Shown piece by piece: positions 38,101-48,051 of a DNA stretch of 64,000 nt; within the stretch, counting starts at the first letter, position 1, and each line of letters opens with the position of its first letter. Both the position numbers and the translations under genes were made by a program. The notes under the pieces are model-generated. The model saw only the letters and a program-made list of their open reading frames with translations. It searched no databases and was not told the DNA's origin. The stretch covers positions 2,525,710 to 2,589,709 of the forward strand of contig NW_017803932.1 of the NCBI RefSeq assembly GCF_001625305.1. Direction: 5' to 3'. The stretch comes from Branchiostoma belcheri. Lineage: Eukaryota > Chordata > Leptocardii > Amphioxiformes > Branchiostomatidae.

Positions 38101-38203
38101 TGGCTATGACAATGTCGGCCTGGTGGTCCCCAGTCGCAGTAGCTCCACTCAAAACTTCAACAACCCTGGATATGGACGTGTGGGGGACTCTAGTGTAGCT
38201 TGA
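17183..38203 (+). CDS. Predicted type I membrane protein: DB module, 3 x FN3, mucin-like stalk, EGF, TM, NPxY tail
   Basis: Exons: 17183-17237, 18354-18404, 20253-20378, 20814-20969, 21229-21294, 21669-21814, 22285-22423, 22667-22839, 32105-32249, 32393-32527, 32695-32856, 33427-33859, 34052-34128, 35281-35371, 36064-36208, 37997-38203. The 2307 nt form one open frame of 768 residues. Order: signal peptide (residues 1 to ~30, split by intron 1, basic start then LWLLTVWTVMVAQS), cysteine-rich DB-type module (~36-128), FN3 repeats (~152-246, 247-352, 353-451), Ser/Thr/Pro stalk (~452-560), EGF (~567-608), membrane span (~629-650), and a tail of ~117 residues with NPMY and NPGY. Most introns are phase 1 at domain borders, as expected for exon-shuffled modules. 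It looks like a cell-surface adhesion or signalling receptor; ligand and role are unknown. The ATG at 17183 was preferred over the in-frame ATG at 17096 because it gives a standard signal peptide. Confidence 0.85.
18765..19690. mobile_element. TIR element with AACGxTTAACG subterminal repeats and 6-bp GTAAAT duplication
   Basis: The inverted ends are GAGGGTCTGCATG (18765) and its complement ending at 19690. Both sides are flanked by GTAAAT (18759-18764 and 19691-19696). Inside each end are several imperfect copies of a ~25-bp unit around AACGCTTAACGGTAAATT, about four on the left and seven on the right. The centre contains two GGGGGTCCGGGGG-like sequences. No transposase frame is evident. It lies in intron 2 of the receptor-like gene. 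Confidence 0.85.
20253..20969 (+). CDS. Exons 3-4 of the receptor-like gene: 12-cysteine DB-type module
   Basis: Exons 20253-20378 and 20814-20969 encode two related halves. The first half runs CCSGRGVPANCQHLC and then has two more Cys. The second has PCCRERSVPDVCLGFCSGD and two more Cys. Each half has six cysteines, 12 in all, with the CC...VP..C...C pattern of the Pfam DB module. That module is described mainly from nematode proteins and has 12 conserved cysteines. The domain name is from memory of the family pattern, not a profile search. The module directly follows the signal peptide. Confidence 0.7.
21669..22423 (+). CDS. Exons 6-7: first fibronectin type III domain
   Basis: Exons 21669-21814 and 22285-22423. 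It begins APSSPRNLTAE and has the FN3 landmarks RLTWLPP (strand B Trp), EYVVRY, and LVPNATYQFQVAARSPNG (the L..Y.F.V.A..xxG signature), ending before a phase 1 boundary. Two introns per repeat, one internal, is a common FN3 layout. NLT and NAT are possible N-glycosylation sites. Confidence 0.85.
22667..32249 (+). CDS. Exons 8-9: second fibronectin type III domain, split by a 9.3 kb intron
   Basis: Exons 22667-22839 and 32105-32249. The first carries GRPRNVQAVQ and LLSWDPPEQRPG; the second carries EDTTYHFQVAAQNSNG. The phase 0 junction joins HTGM to LEVS and restores a normal FN3 length. The intervening intron (22840-32104) is the largest visible in the window and hosts a 4.9 kb foldback plus other repeats. 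Confidence 0.8.
22840..26742. other. First part of the 9.3 kb FN3-2 intron
   Basis: No exon of the host gene is supported here. Minus-strand frames at 24414-25554 show no convincing domain and sit in repeat-like DNA. Words of the TAGCCTGG(C/T)AGCCAGAC type occur at about 25099 and 26220 in the same orientation, each followed by related sequence ending in GCCCGCCC. One ambiguous base (n) is at 26323. A short hairpin, AGCTCCTGT...ACAGGAGCT, is at about 26471-26496. Confidence 0.5.
26642..26690 (+). other. Hammerhead-like hairpin motif (CTGACGA...GAAAC)
   Basis: CTGACGA at 26645-26651 is followed by a 7-bp hairpin (AGCTAGT, loop GGAT, ACTAGCT), then GAAAC and a short ACG...CGT stem. This follows the CUGANGA / stem II / GAAA / stem III order of hammerhead ribozymes, which are known in Penelope-like retroelements. 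A pairing stem I is not evident and one A is bulged before stem II, so activity is doubtful. Related motifs occur at 39942-39975 (+) and 52522-52565 (-). Confidence 0.35.
28140..28509. mobile_element. GGCCACACC-TIR MITE, divergent copy 3 (Harbinger-like)
   Basis: The inverted ends begin GGCCACACCAATTTAATTTG and continue GTTGGTTCTCGGATT, with TTA on both sides (28137-28139 and 28510-28512). The outer 11 bases match copies 1 and 2 but the rest differs, so it is a related subfamily. It is 370 bp, non-coding, and inserted within the 4.9 kb foldback; it is therefore younger than its host. Confidence 0.85.
29401..29436. repeat. Short TCTAA pentanucleotide microsatellite
   Basis: Seven imperfect units of TCTAA/TGTAA/TCTTA in tandem within the foldback interior. 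Confidence 0.7.
32393..32856 (+). CDS. Exons 10-11: third fibronectin type III domain
   Basis: Exons 32393-32527 and 32695-32856. Landmarks are HLTWTRPD, AYTVLYHPSG and LTVPDLTPGTVYMFSLMA. It is more divergent than the first two repeats, since the usual A..xxG after strand F is degenerate. Joining phases are 1 on both sides. Confidence 0.8.
33427..34128 (+). CDS. Exons 12-13: Ser/Thr/Pro-rich stalk and EGF-like domain
   Basis: Exon 33427-33859 starts with about 110 residues dominated by Ser, Thr and Pro (for example TPPVPQTS, PPTPTPNTP), typical of an O-glycosylated stalk. It then enters an EGF domain: C-x7-C and CLNGGRC, a longer loop to YYC, and after the intron CTSDWIGTRC in exon 34052-34128. 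All six cysteines are present. The NGG between cysteines 2 and 3 and the TSDWIGTRC ending resemble EGF-family growth-factor domains. No calcium-binding EGF signature is present. Confidence 0.8.
35281..35371 (+). CDS. Exon 14: transmembrane segment
   Basis: This exon encodes GEKNQT followed by a continuous hydrophobic run of about 22 residues rich in Val, Ile and Leu (VSIAVAVSVLIVLVIVGMVI). It is then followed by LYYLR and by basic residues (NKHK) in the next exon. The positive-inside pattern supports a single-pass protein with an extracellular N-terminus. Confidence 0.88.
36064..38203 (+). CDS. Exons 15-16: cytoplasmic tail with tyrosine motifs
   Basis: Exons 36064-36208 and 37997-38203 (stop TGA at 38201-38203). 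The tail has two NPxY-type motifs (NNPMY, NNPGY) and two further YxxL/V motifs (YTPL, YDNV). NPxY is a known PTB-domain and clathrin-adaptor signal; YxxPhi is a known AP-2 sorting signal. No kinase or phosphatase domain is present, so signalling, if any, would be through adaptors. Confidence 0.8.
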
Positions 38204-40012
38204 AGTTGCATCTATGTGCAGCTGGTAACAACAATGGGATGTCGCTGTCCTTTGTACAGGACATAGTGTGTGACAGCTATATAAAAGGTGATTGCTGTCT
38301 TCTGATATACAGCTGTATGACAGCTGAACAAGAACAGAGCATTAATATCCCTTGGTCATATATACTAGATGCTTGGTGTATGAAAAGATGAACTATAATA
38401 GAATACTGCTGGGTCTTATAAATACAAATGTATGACGTTAAATTAGCAAGAGTATTGCTGTTCCTCTATTCAGGTGTATGACAAGTAACAAAAGTGAGAC
38501 ACTGTGGTTCAATGTTCAAAGTGACATTTGAGTACTACAGTATACACGTTACATTTTCTTCCACCTCTGGATTTACAATATACTGGTATGTTGCATATTG
38601 TTTACAGCAAGGTCTATTAAGTGGTGACTATATTTTTTTGTCAATTTATCTAAAATCTTGTTTCTTTTTACTGTGTCATATCAATCATGACAATCCAAAG
38701 AATGTTGTGTTGTGTTGTGTTGGTGTAAGACTTAGTCTAATACAACTCCAGAAATAGTCCAGAAGATTAACATCATCGTCTCTATGCACATGCACATGTA
38801 GATTATATATGAACTTGATATGATACAATTCTTTCATTGTATTGCTGATTTTAAATATTAGTAAGTATTCTGTATTGCAAACCCAAAGCACCATACAGGA
38901 AAGCTACAGATTGCCCGACTGATTCATCGAATTAAGCAATGTCAGTAAGTAACTCCCTGAAGAATCAAGAACAATGACTTAACAAAACACAAGTCAACCT
39001 GAAGACAGAACATATCAGAGTTTTATTGAGATTCACAATGTACATGTAGCTCAACAAAAAGCACTTTGTCCAGTTTGGTGTTGTAGACAGAGAAAGGAAG
39101 TTCAACATGTACACAATTGTAATGTCTGATGTAAGTTTCAATACTGGCTATCCTACAGCTACATGTACATGACATGTGTATACACATGTATGTACACGTT
39201 TGTGTCATTCCAGGTAAGGTGAAATTAATACTTACATGTACAGTATTTGTGTTCTAAATTTTTACTATCATGTAACATGTACATGTATTAAAAAAGTATG
39301 TATAGTACTGCCACTCCGGATGATGAATGATATATTTCTAAGCATTGGTTATGTAACGCTAGATTGAAGGATTGAGAGTTTGAATGAGTGAGTTTGGAGG
39401 TGTTTTAATGTTATAATTGGCTGAAGCCAAATTTGGCTTTGCATCATTTTAGACCCTCATACACAGATCTGTTACTTTAACATTTTGATTATCTATTTCT
39501 CAAGCTACTGGACACATAGAGTTGTGGACTTGAGAGAGTAGTCTTGTTTGAAAAGTTTTAGATGTTTTATTTTATTGACTAAAGTTTCTTTCAGTATATG
39601 TTACTCAGTTACTAAAAAATGAACTGTTACAGTAGTTTTTTTAGATTGTTTTGTGTTACTTATTCATTTCTGTCAATTTCATTCTTAGACAGTTGACACT
39701 TTGAGACCTAACCTTGTTTGTTGCTCTGTGTGCTGACTTAAAATTGTCATGCCTCAAGCAAGTTATTTTATACACATGTTTTTACATATGTTTATGAAGA
39801 TTAGAGATATGTTTAGAAATGAATAGCATTTTTTAATCAATCTATACCACTAGACAAAATTGTGAATTTACAGACCATAATGGCAGAAGTCATTGGGAAA
39901 CTGTATATTTAGAAACCTGTACTGTTGGGTCCTTTTTCAAGCACTGAAGAAGGATGCCAGACAACATCTGAAAGGTCTGTAATTTCACAATTAGTACGGT
40001 GGTATGGATTAA
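38204..40012. other. 3' flank of the receptor-like gene
   Basis: It presumably contains the 3' UTR. Sequence is AT-rich with TGTACATGTA-type words (39040-39300), and no open frame of interest. A second hammerhead-like motif (CTGAAGA, GGATG/CATCT stem, GAAA) lies at 39942-39975, just before the transposon at 40017. Confidence 0.5.
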
Positions 40013-40016
40013 TTAA

Positions 40017-43000
40017 GAGTCATTGCACGAGAAAAACCAGGCAGAACCAGGCAGAGGCCGGAAGATGGGGGGTCGGCCAAATCGGCTCATACTTTGTATG
40101 TGAGATAGGTATGAGAAACTATTAACAGCCATATAGTTAAAACCCTCCAGGTATTTTTCGTTATGGAGTTCTGGGACCCCCCTCTGAGACCCTCAAAAAT
40201 CTAACAATTTATGGCTGAAAATTACTGAAATTACAATGGACACCACGGTAATTCTGATAAAGATATGAACATGGGGGTTTCTTTTTGTCACATAGCATGG
40301 GTCTTCTACTTTTTACAAAACAAAAATTGAAGATGCAACATTGAAGTTAAAAGGGTATACCAGGGGGTTACCAGAACCAATGAAAACAGAATTTTCATCT
40401 TTCTAAATTTTAGTCATTTTTAAGTAGCCTTTTCTCCGTGACGCGGCAAATTTGATGAACGGTTTTACCGTTGCTGGAAAGAGGAACATCTGCTGATTCA
40501 AGAACAAGTGTCGTTTAATTGGGCCACGCATAACGCGGGCCGTGAACGAAGGGTCTTTATGGGGGTTTTCCGGGTTTTGGACCATAATAAATTAGCTAAC
40601 AACGTCTCTTTACGGGGTAAATCATGGACATTTTTTGTGCAGCTGCATGGGATCAATGGACAATTGTTGAAAAATGCTAAAAATAATTAGAAATATTCGT
40701 TGGGGCTCCACATGGGGGATACAAGGATACCTAAAAAGCAAATTTAAACTGATTTTACACAATTTATTACATTTTATTTCTATTTTCCATTAGTAACTAT
40801 CTTTCAAAATTAATTTGTGCATTCACTTTGTGCTAAATAATATGGAGGCTATGTATGGGGGTTATCAGAACACCATGTGTGAAACTAGCTACCATATACA
40901 CAAGCCACATGGGTGCATGCACTTAGATACAAGTACTCTAAATGAACACTATAGCAACAGGATTAAGAATAAAGCTAAACACAACCGTAAAAACAGTCAA
41001 ATTCAACTGAAGGCCACTGAAAAAAAGCACTCAGACCATTTAGGATCGCAGTATAAGTCAGCAGTAGGTCGGAAGATAGGAAGGTCTTCTCATACTCAAG
41101 AGGGGCGTTCTTCCCACAGTGGCTTTCTGAACAGTGAACAGTTTAGCATTTTCTATTTAGAACGTCTTTTCAGCTTGTACAATTTGCTATTTACGAAATT
41201 ATCATGAAATGAAAGGCTTTTTACTTGGATTGTTTAGAAAACAATATTTAAATGAACTGAGCATATTGTAAATGCCTTTAGACAATATGACACCAAGGTG
41301 ATTACCAAAGGCTGGAAAATAACAGCACTGAAAGTATACATTCAATGTAGTCTGGAGGTTGGTTTTAATCATATACTATTATATTATGATTGAGAATTTT
41401 AGTTTGTACGGCGTTCCAAAAGTGCATTTGTTGGAGACGCTCCTGCAAGCTTCGCAATCGTGACAATCGCCCGCCTCGGGCATCTCTTTTTACAAAACTT
41501 ATGTTTGCAAAAATAAAACACAAAAATGCAAAAAGTCTGCCAGGGCTGGTTTGTACTGACTTGTCTGGGGTGCGGGGGCATGAAAATTTGGAATGTATCA
41601 GGAGAACTGTGCATATTTATTGTAAACGTCATTGGCCAAATCTTGATTTAAATATTCTAACTGCTAATCATCTAAGTGAAACAAAGTCAATCAAATTCAT
41701 TTCATACTTAATTGTAACATTTTTAAAACATATCATATTATATGTCTGTGATATATAATAAGTTAGTTCTAGAGTTAATTTACTTACTTACTTACTCTGA
41801 TTCAAGCAAAGACACTCATTCACCAAAAGAAGGTACAGGTTGAGCTGTCCTAGATATTAGTACAACTTTGTTTTTCTTCCTCATTTGCCAAAGTCTCAAA
41901 AGTACACATGTGGAAAACTAAAGCAAATGTCTACATGTCAACGTGCGCACAATGGTCTGTAGATCTAGAGAAAATGGTCTATTTTCAAAATAGGACCAGT
42001 GCTATAAGGAAATGAAAGTGTTTTGCTATGTGCTTTTAAATTGTTTTCAACCTTTTAGTTTTAGCACATTACATCATGAAATGAGACTTTTCATCTCTCT
42101 TAATTTTAGTTCCCCAGAAACAGGAACACTATCCTTGCAGGATAGAAGACATGTTTCAGTTCATTCAGAAACAAGTCTGGTCTAATTACTGGACCACAAA
42201 TCACACATAAATGGGCCATGGGTCTATTAGATCATACAAATCGATCATAAAATGTCACAGTGAAGGGCAATATATGGCCGTTTTTGTCAAGTTGGAGGAA
42301 AACCATGCATAGTACTGTTGTCAAAAATGCTACCGGTTTAAGGGGGCTCTGCATGGGGGTGGGCATAAGGATACTTGAAAAATTAATCCAATGCTTGCAT
42401 AATGACAATATCCAGTAATTTAGGCCTGAATTGTTATAAATATATCAAGGAATAGTCGATGATGGCACAGTCAATGATGGAGATACTTTTCTCATTTGAA
42501 TTGATTGACATTATATTGTAATGCAATTCTTACTGGTCTGGGATTTTTATTTGGTAAAATTTATTGCTGATTTGTTATTAGATGACGGATTTTTGATGAA
42601 TTGGTTTCCTTATCTTATAAGCTGAGTAGAACCAGATGTTCTTGTATATGTAAATGCTAACTAGTTCATTTAATCCAATAATGAAAGCCTGAGTATATTT
42701 GGCAAACCTGTATTTTCAGTGGCCTTTAGTTGAATTTGCTTGTTTTTACTGTTATATTTAGCTTAAACGCCTCATATTCTTGGTCCTATTGCTAGATTGT
42801 CCATTTGGAGTACTTGTATCTACGTGTATGCACCCATGTGGCTTGTGCTTTTTGGTAGCTGGTTTCACACATGGTGTTCTGATAAACCCCCATACATAGC
42901 CTCCATATTATTTAGCACAAAGTGAATGCACAAAATTAATTTTGAAAGATAGTTACTAATGGAAATTAGAAATAATATGCGATAAATTGTGTAAAATCAG

Positions 43001-43717
43001 TTTAAATTTGCTTTTTAGGTATCCTTGTATCCCCCATGTGGAGCCCCAACGAATATTTCTAATTATTTTTAGCATTTTTCAACAATTGTCCATTGATCCC
43101 ATGCAGCTGCACAAAAAATGTCCATGATTTACCCCGTAAAGAGACGTTGTTGGCTAATTTATTATGGTCCAAAACCCGGAAAACCCCCATAAAGACCCTT
43201 CGTTCACGGCCCGCGTTATGCGTGGCCCAATTAAACGACACTTGTTCTTGAATCAGCAGATGTTCCTCTTTCCAGCAACGGTAAAACCGTTCATCAAATT
43301 TGCCGCGTCACGGAGAAAAGGCTACTTAAAAATGACTAAAATTTAGAAAGATGAAAATTCTGTTTTCATTGGTTCTGGTAACCCCCTGGTATACCCTTTT
43401 AACTTCAATGTTGCATCTTCAATTTTTGTTTTGTAAAAGTAGAAGACCCATGCTATGTGACAAAAGAAACCCCATGTTCATATCTTTATCAGAATTACCG
43501 TGGTGTCCATTGTAATTTCAGTAATTTTCAGCCATAAATTGTTAGATTTTTGAGGGTCTCAGAGGGGGGTCCCAGAACTCCATAACGAAAAATACCTGGA
43601 GGGTTTTAACTATATGGCTGTTGATAGTTTCTCATACCTATCTCACATACAAAGTATGAGCCGATTTGGCCGACCCCCATCTTCCGGCCTCTGCCTGGTT
43701 TTCTCGTGCAATGACTC
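40017..43717. mobile_element. 3.7 kb element with ~1 kb inverted arms flanked by TTAA
   Basis: Arms at about 40017-41030 and 42715-43717 are reverse complements. The outer ~700 bp are nearly identical: the same 60-residue frames occur at 40403-40585 and 40508-40690 and again, inverted, at 43164-43346 and 43059-43241. The ends are GAGTCATTGCACGAGAAAA, bordered on both sides by TTAA (40013-40016 and 43718-43721), the target used by piggyBac and Kolobok transposons. The left arm has an extra ACCAGGCAGA duplication. The ~1.7 kb interior, including the frame at 41390-41758, shows no transposase signature, so it is probably non-autonomous. Confidence 0.88.
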
Positions 43718-43721
43718 TTAA

Positions 43722-45411
43722 ATCATATCATGGTACATGCCCAGCCTCTTCCCAGAACTGTGATCATTGAATATGCAACTACTGTTAAAAGGATAGTTAT
43801 TTAACCCTGTCATGTAAATATTCTAACTTATTTTAACTGGTGAACTTTGTTAAATGTTATGGGTTTTTATGATTAGTCAAGTGTAGTGAACAAGTCAGAG
43901 CCCATGTTAGTAGCCCTGTAAGTATGTTCCTCCATGTCACGATATCAATAAAACAGTTACTGTTCTATATTTTTGTCACAATTAGCTGTAGTTAATTACT
44001 TTCTACTTAGTATCCTCTTCGTCCCTATCGAGACAAGGCCTAAGGAATCACTAGTCAAAGTAATTATTGAAATCACGGGCACAACAAAAGTACGCTATCA
44101 TTGTAAAGGGGACATGCTGGCTGGTGAATGGGGTTGATGATGGCCGACGCCACTAACTGTACTAAAATAGCCACCCTACCGGCTCATCAAGGTGAGAAGG
44201 TCTGTTTGGTAAAGAGACCGAGGGTCCAATGTCACTGGTATCAGTCAAAGATAATTGCAGCTCCGTACGTTACCAGTTTATTATTGACAATACGAGGTCC
44301 CTCAAACTATCACTATCGACTGAGGACTCATCATGTATCTGAAAGTTGCAAGCTACATGTACTAAGATCGATTTAGACCATGCATCTTTTGGTCTTTTGT
44401 GTAATCTAACAGCGATGAAGCAGAAAATCGGAAACATACTGTTGATAGGACATATTCCCGTTAGTTAACCTTCATATCTAGCTAAAATACTAGCATAAGA
44501 ACAACGTCTTACTAAGGATGTGGCTGAATTGTGTGCCCAAGGACATTAGTGTACCTATTCCTGCCGTTTTATTCAAACCATAACCTAAACCATTAAAAGA
44601 TGTCAATGAAAGCATTTGGCAAAGCCTATAGCTAGAGAGATGGTAAAAGAGACTCTGTCTAACATACGCCTTTAGGATACACTTAATCTCCAAGTCCGAC
44701 TTTGTAAATGCCAATATATGGACATCGGCTTACAAAGTAAGCAAAAAAGACGCACAAAAATAAAAGCAACATCTAAAGGACCCGGCAGTAACTGCTGCTC
44801 TTGTAGAGACTTTTACTGTGTAAAGTGGCAAAAATTGCAAATACATGCATTCTTATACAATATGGGCATTTGAGAGGAAACTTAGCGTTACAATTTCATG
44901 ACTATGAATTCTGCACACAAAGTGCCATCTGCAGCTGACCATGAGGTACTGACAGCCAATGTGTTTATTTTGTTTGTTCCTAAACAAACACTCAGGTCAA
45001 TTTTCCCTTGCATTGTCCTGACATAAAGACGACTAAGGCCATTTATGTAGAGTGAGAAAATGTAACTGAGATTCTTTGGGTCCCTAGGATTGAATGCCAA
45101 ACAAACAATTAGTGAAAGAACCTCATTAGCATGTGAAAGGGACCGCCGCTAAATTTGTCACCAAACCATCGATATGGATCTTTTTACTTCAGACTGTTGC
45201 CTTAAGAGGGGTCTGTATAGAGACATTCTGATACAAAAAACGTGGTAACTGTCGAGTCCCAATGTCCGATTTCAGGGAATTTGCGTAGACAAGAGGTCGA
45301 ACCTCGCAAGTATACTTCAAGGGAAACTTTTGGTTGCCTTTGATGGTTGGCGGTTGACACCTGTCGGCAGGTGAGACACGCGCGTAACCCCCATGCACGC
45401 CCACAACATGT
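43722..45411. other. Intergenic 5' flank of WDR64
   Basis: It lies between the TTAA-flanked element and the WDR64 promoter. No supported exon. The small frame at 44128-44376 has no recognisable domain. GC content rises toward 45600, consistent with a promoter-proximal region. Confidence 0.45.
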
Positions 45412-45425
45412 GTTGCTTAGGTGAC
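45412..45425 (+). promoter_or_regulatory. RFX X-box upstream of WDR64
   Basis: GTTGCTTAGGTGAC fits the RFX-factor consensus RYYNYY-N(1-3)-RRNRAC exactly with a 2-base spacer; on the other strand GTCACCTAAGCAAC also fits. It lies 199 bp upstream of the WDR64 ATG. X-boxes at this distance are characteristic of ciliary genes, and WDR64 belongs to a family of axoneme/sperm-associated WD proteins. The match is seen in sequence; function is inferred. Confidence 0.6.
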
Positions 45426-45623
45426 GTTACAGTTTAGAGGACACGAAGTGGAAGTGAGTTGAAGCCAGCTTGCTATGTGACAAGCTTTCTGTCCAGAATT
45501 CAATGGACTTAAACAGCTGTGTTGAGGTTGGATGTGGCCAGGCATCTACATCTGTACGTTACTGGACAAACCCATTGTAGGGCATCCCGTGCCGGGGTTG
45601 TCAGGTGGCCGGTGTGAGCAGGT

Positions 45624-47989
45624 ATGTCGGCGGTACAGGCTGTCGGCGGCAGCGGGCTGCAGCGCCCGTACACACACGGCACGTTCCAGAGGAAGCTGAA
45701 CCAGTTCGAGCGGCTGATAGCGGATATAACCCAACAGGACAGCGATGCCAGTCCCGAGGAGAAACGGCAAGCCATCAGCGGTGAGACACTAACACACCTG
45801 TTATGTTTGTCGTCAGTAGAAAAAGCAGCCCTAGGCAGTGTTTCTAATCCCATGGGACCATCTACATGCACGTGTGCTGGTTGCTATTTGCTGTGTGAGG
45901 TCGACCAAAGACTAATCAGGTGCTACTCTTTAGTTTAGCATTGAAACAAAATGTTTCTGAGTCTGTCAGCTGCCAAATACGTAATAGCTAAAAAAATCGA
46001 GGCGGTAAGGAGGTGTGCGGACAACTAGTCTACAACACAAACAGTCACAAGTCAGTCGGAACAGAACAACAGGTCATCTAACCCACCTAACATGCTAGTC
46101 ATTTTTCCCTGTCTCAATGGATCACAGCACACTCAGCAAAATACAGACTACGAAATTCTGTAAATGTATACGTGTCAAAAGTCCTCCAGACATTAGGCCT
46201 AGGTTGTATCACTATATGGCCTCCTGCGGTCAGTATTGACCATGGTAAAATCCAACAGGTGTCCAGCTGTTGTGGCTGACAATTTGCTGTGTAAATGTTT
46301 TCCTGCAGACAGCGTTAATGTGTCAGACTAGTGCGAACAGCTGTTTATTTATTTTCCAATCCTCGTCGGTATACATGTGAAGTGGGACTATAAACCGATG
46401 TCAGAAAAAGACATACTAGTTAGTACGCCACAAGTACCAACGTTAGCCATCCGTATATCCTCCAAATTTGTATTCTAAGCAGCTCCATTCAGGTTTGACG
46501 TTCACCGTTCAATCAAGCACAAGTATTATTTCCCTTGTAAAGTAAGCATATCAGACGGATCGTTCTCACTACATTAAAGACAATCAAGAAGAGAAACAAA
46601 CTGTGTTTAGTTACAACTCAGTCGACACATTTGTTTTAGAAAAACGAATGGTAGCGACGACCGGAATGTTTGCCTTCACGGTGTAAGGACACGACCCAAT
46701 GGGAAACAATGGCCGGGGAACAGAGCGTTCTGTCCGCACCCATTCAGGCAGAAACAACGGGGTTAGACACGCAGCGAAGGGGTTACTTTTGCTCTGTGCA
46801 CTTTGCCTACCGTTAGATTTATGTTCTCGAAAAAAGAAAACCTCTTGCTTTTGTACAACACGTTGAACAACATTGCAATGCAATGCGGGTTACGTCGACT
46901 TTTTTGAGGGGGGCAAGCAGGAGTATAGCGTCCATTTATTTTTAGATAGCTTACTCTTTTAATAGAACAATATCGATGTCCAAACGTAATGCTGTCATTT
47001 TATCACTTTCTGACTCTGACGTGGTAAAGTGACAGAAACATGGATATCACCTTGTCTATAACAACAGATGTTGCCCCTATTTAAACACCTGTACAACTAA
47101 CCTGCCCGAGTTTGCATATGTGTGTAACCTAGCACCGTGCTGCCATTGTTGTTGTAACTGCTGTAACTAGGAACGTGTCAAGTTTTGAAGATATCCCGGG
47201 AGGGGCTTAGTATTAGCCCTTCAGACACCTGTTTGATGTAGAGAAGTGTGATGGGGTTTTAAGGCTGTCCAAAATACTGGAACTGCGGCTTAACGCCGCA
47301 GGACGTTATGCTCCCCCGCTAACGCGCAGGGTCAACTATTCAAGCAGTCTGGCAGAAGAAGCTATACCACCAGCCTCTGCTTGGAGAAGATCAGAAACCA
47401 TGACGTTATTTGAGACGTATTTGTACCTACTGCCACTTTGAAACACTACCGTGCCTTTCGTCTGTCTTCTGACCAGATATGAACTTTGGTCATATGCCAG
47501 AATTTTACTTGTACCTGTGGTTTGTATTTGAAAGCTGGCTACAGAGTAAATTTGCACGAACGTTGTTACCTGTCGTGCTGGTGTTTACCCGCTTACTCGC
47601 GACCTTCCCGCGGTGTGTACAGTACTTGTCCACACTTGTTCTGAAGCCCGGTGGTTGAGAATGAGTGGCGCCGTCAGCAATCGTCAGGCTTATCTTTACA
47701 ACATTCAAATCACCCTGTTGAGTTGCTATTGACCTTTAGTAATGTTTATAAATACTTCATCGACAAGTGTATGGACTTTCGTAAGATCTACGGCAAGTCA
47801 ATAACCATACAAATGTAAAGACAGGTAAAATCGGCAAACGGACGTACGAGTTTATGTGCAAGTGATGAACAAATAACGTACAAATGACACACAGAGGGCG
47901 CTAGTAAGGACAGAAAGAAACCCGTGCGCTTCTGTCTCATCTGAGGACGCATTTTTAGGTATTGTCTTTGGTGAGTGTGAGTGTGCGCG

Positions 47990-48051
<62 letters not shown>

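Noticed and set aside
40403-40690. Pair of 60-residue frames repeated identically at 43059-43346
   Set aside because: They are mirror copies in the inverted arms of the TTAA-flanked element and show no domain; identity reflects the repeat, not a gene family.
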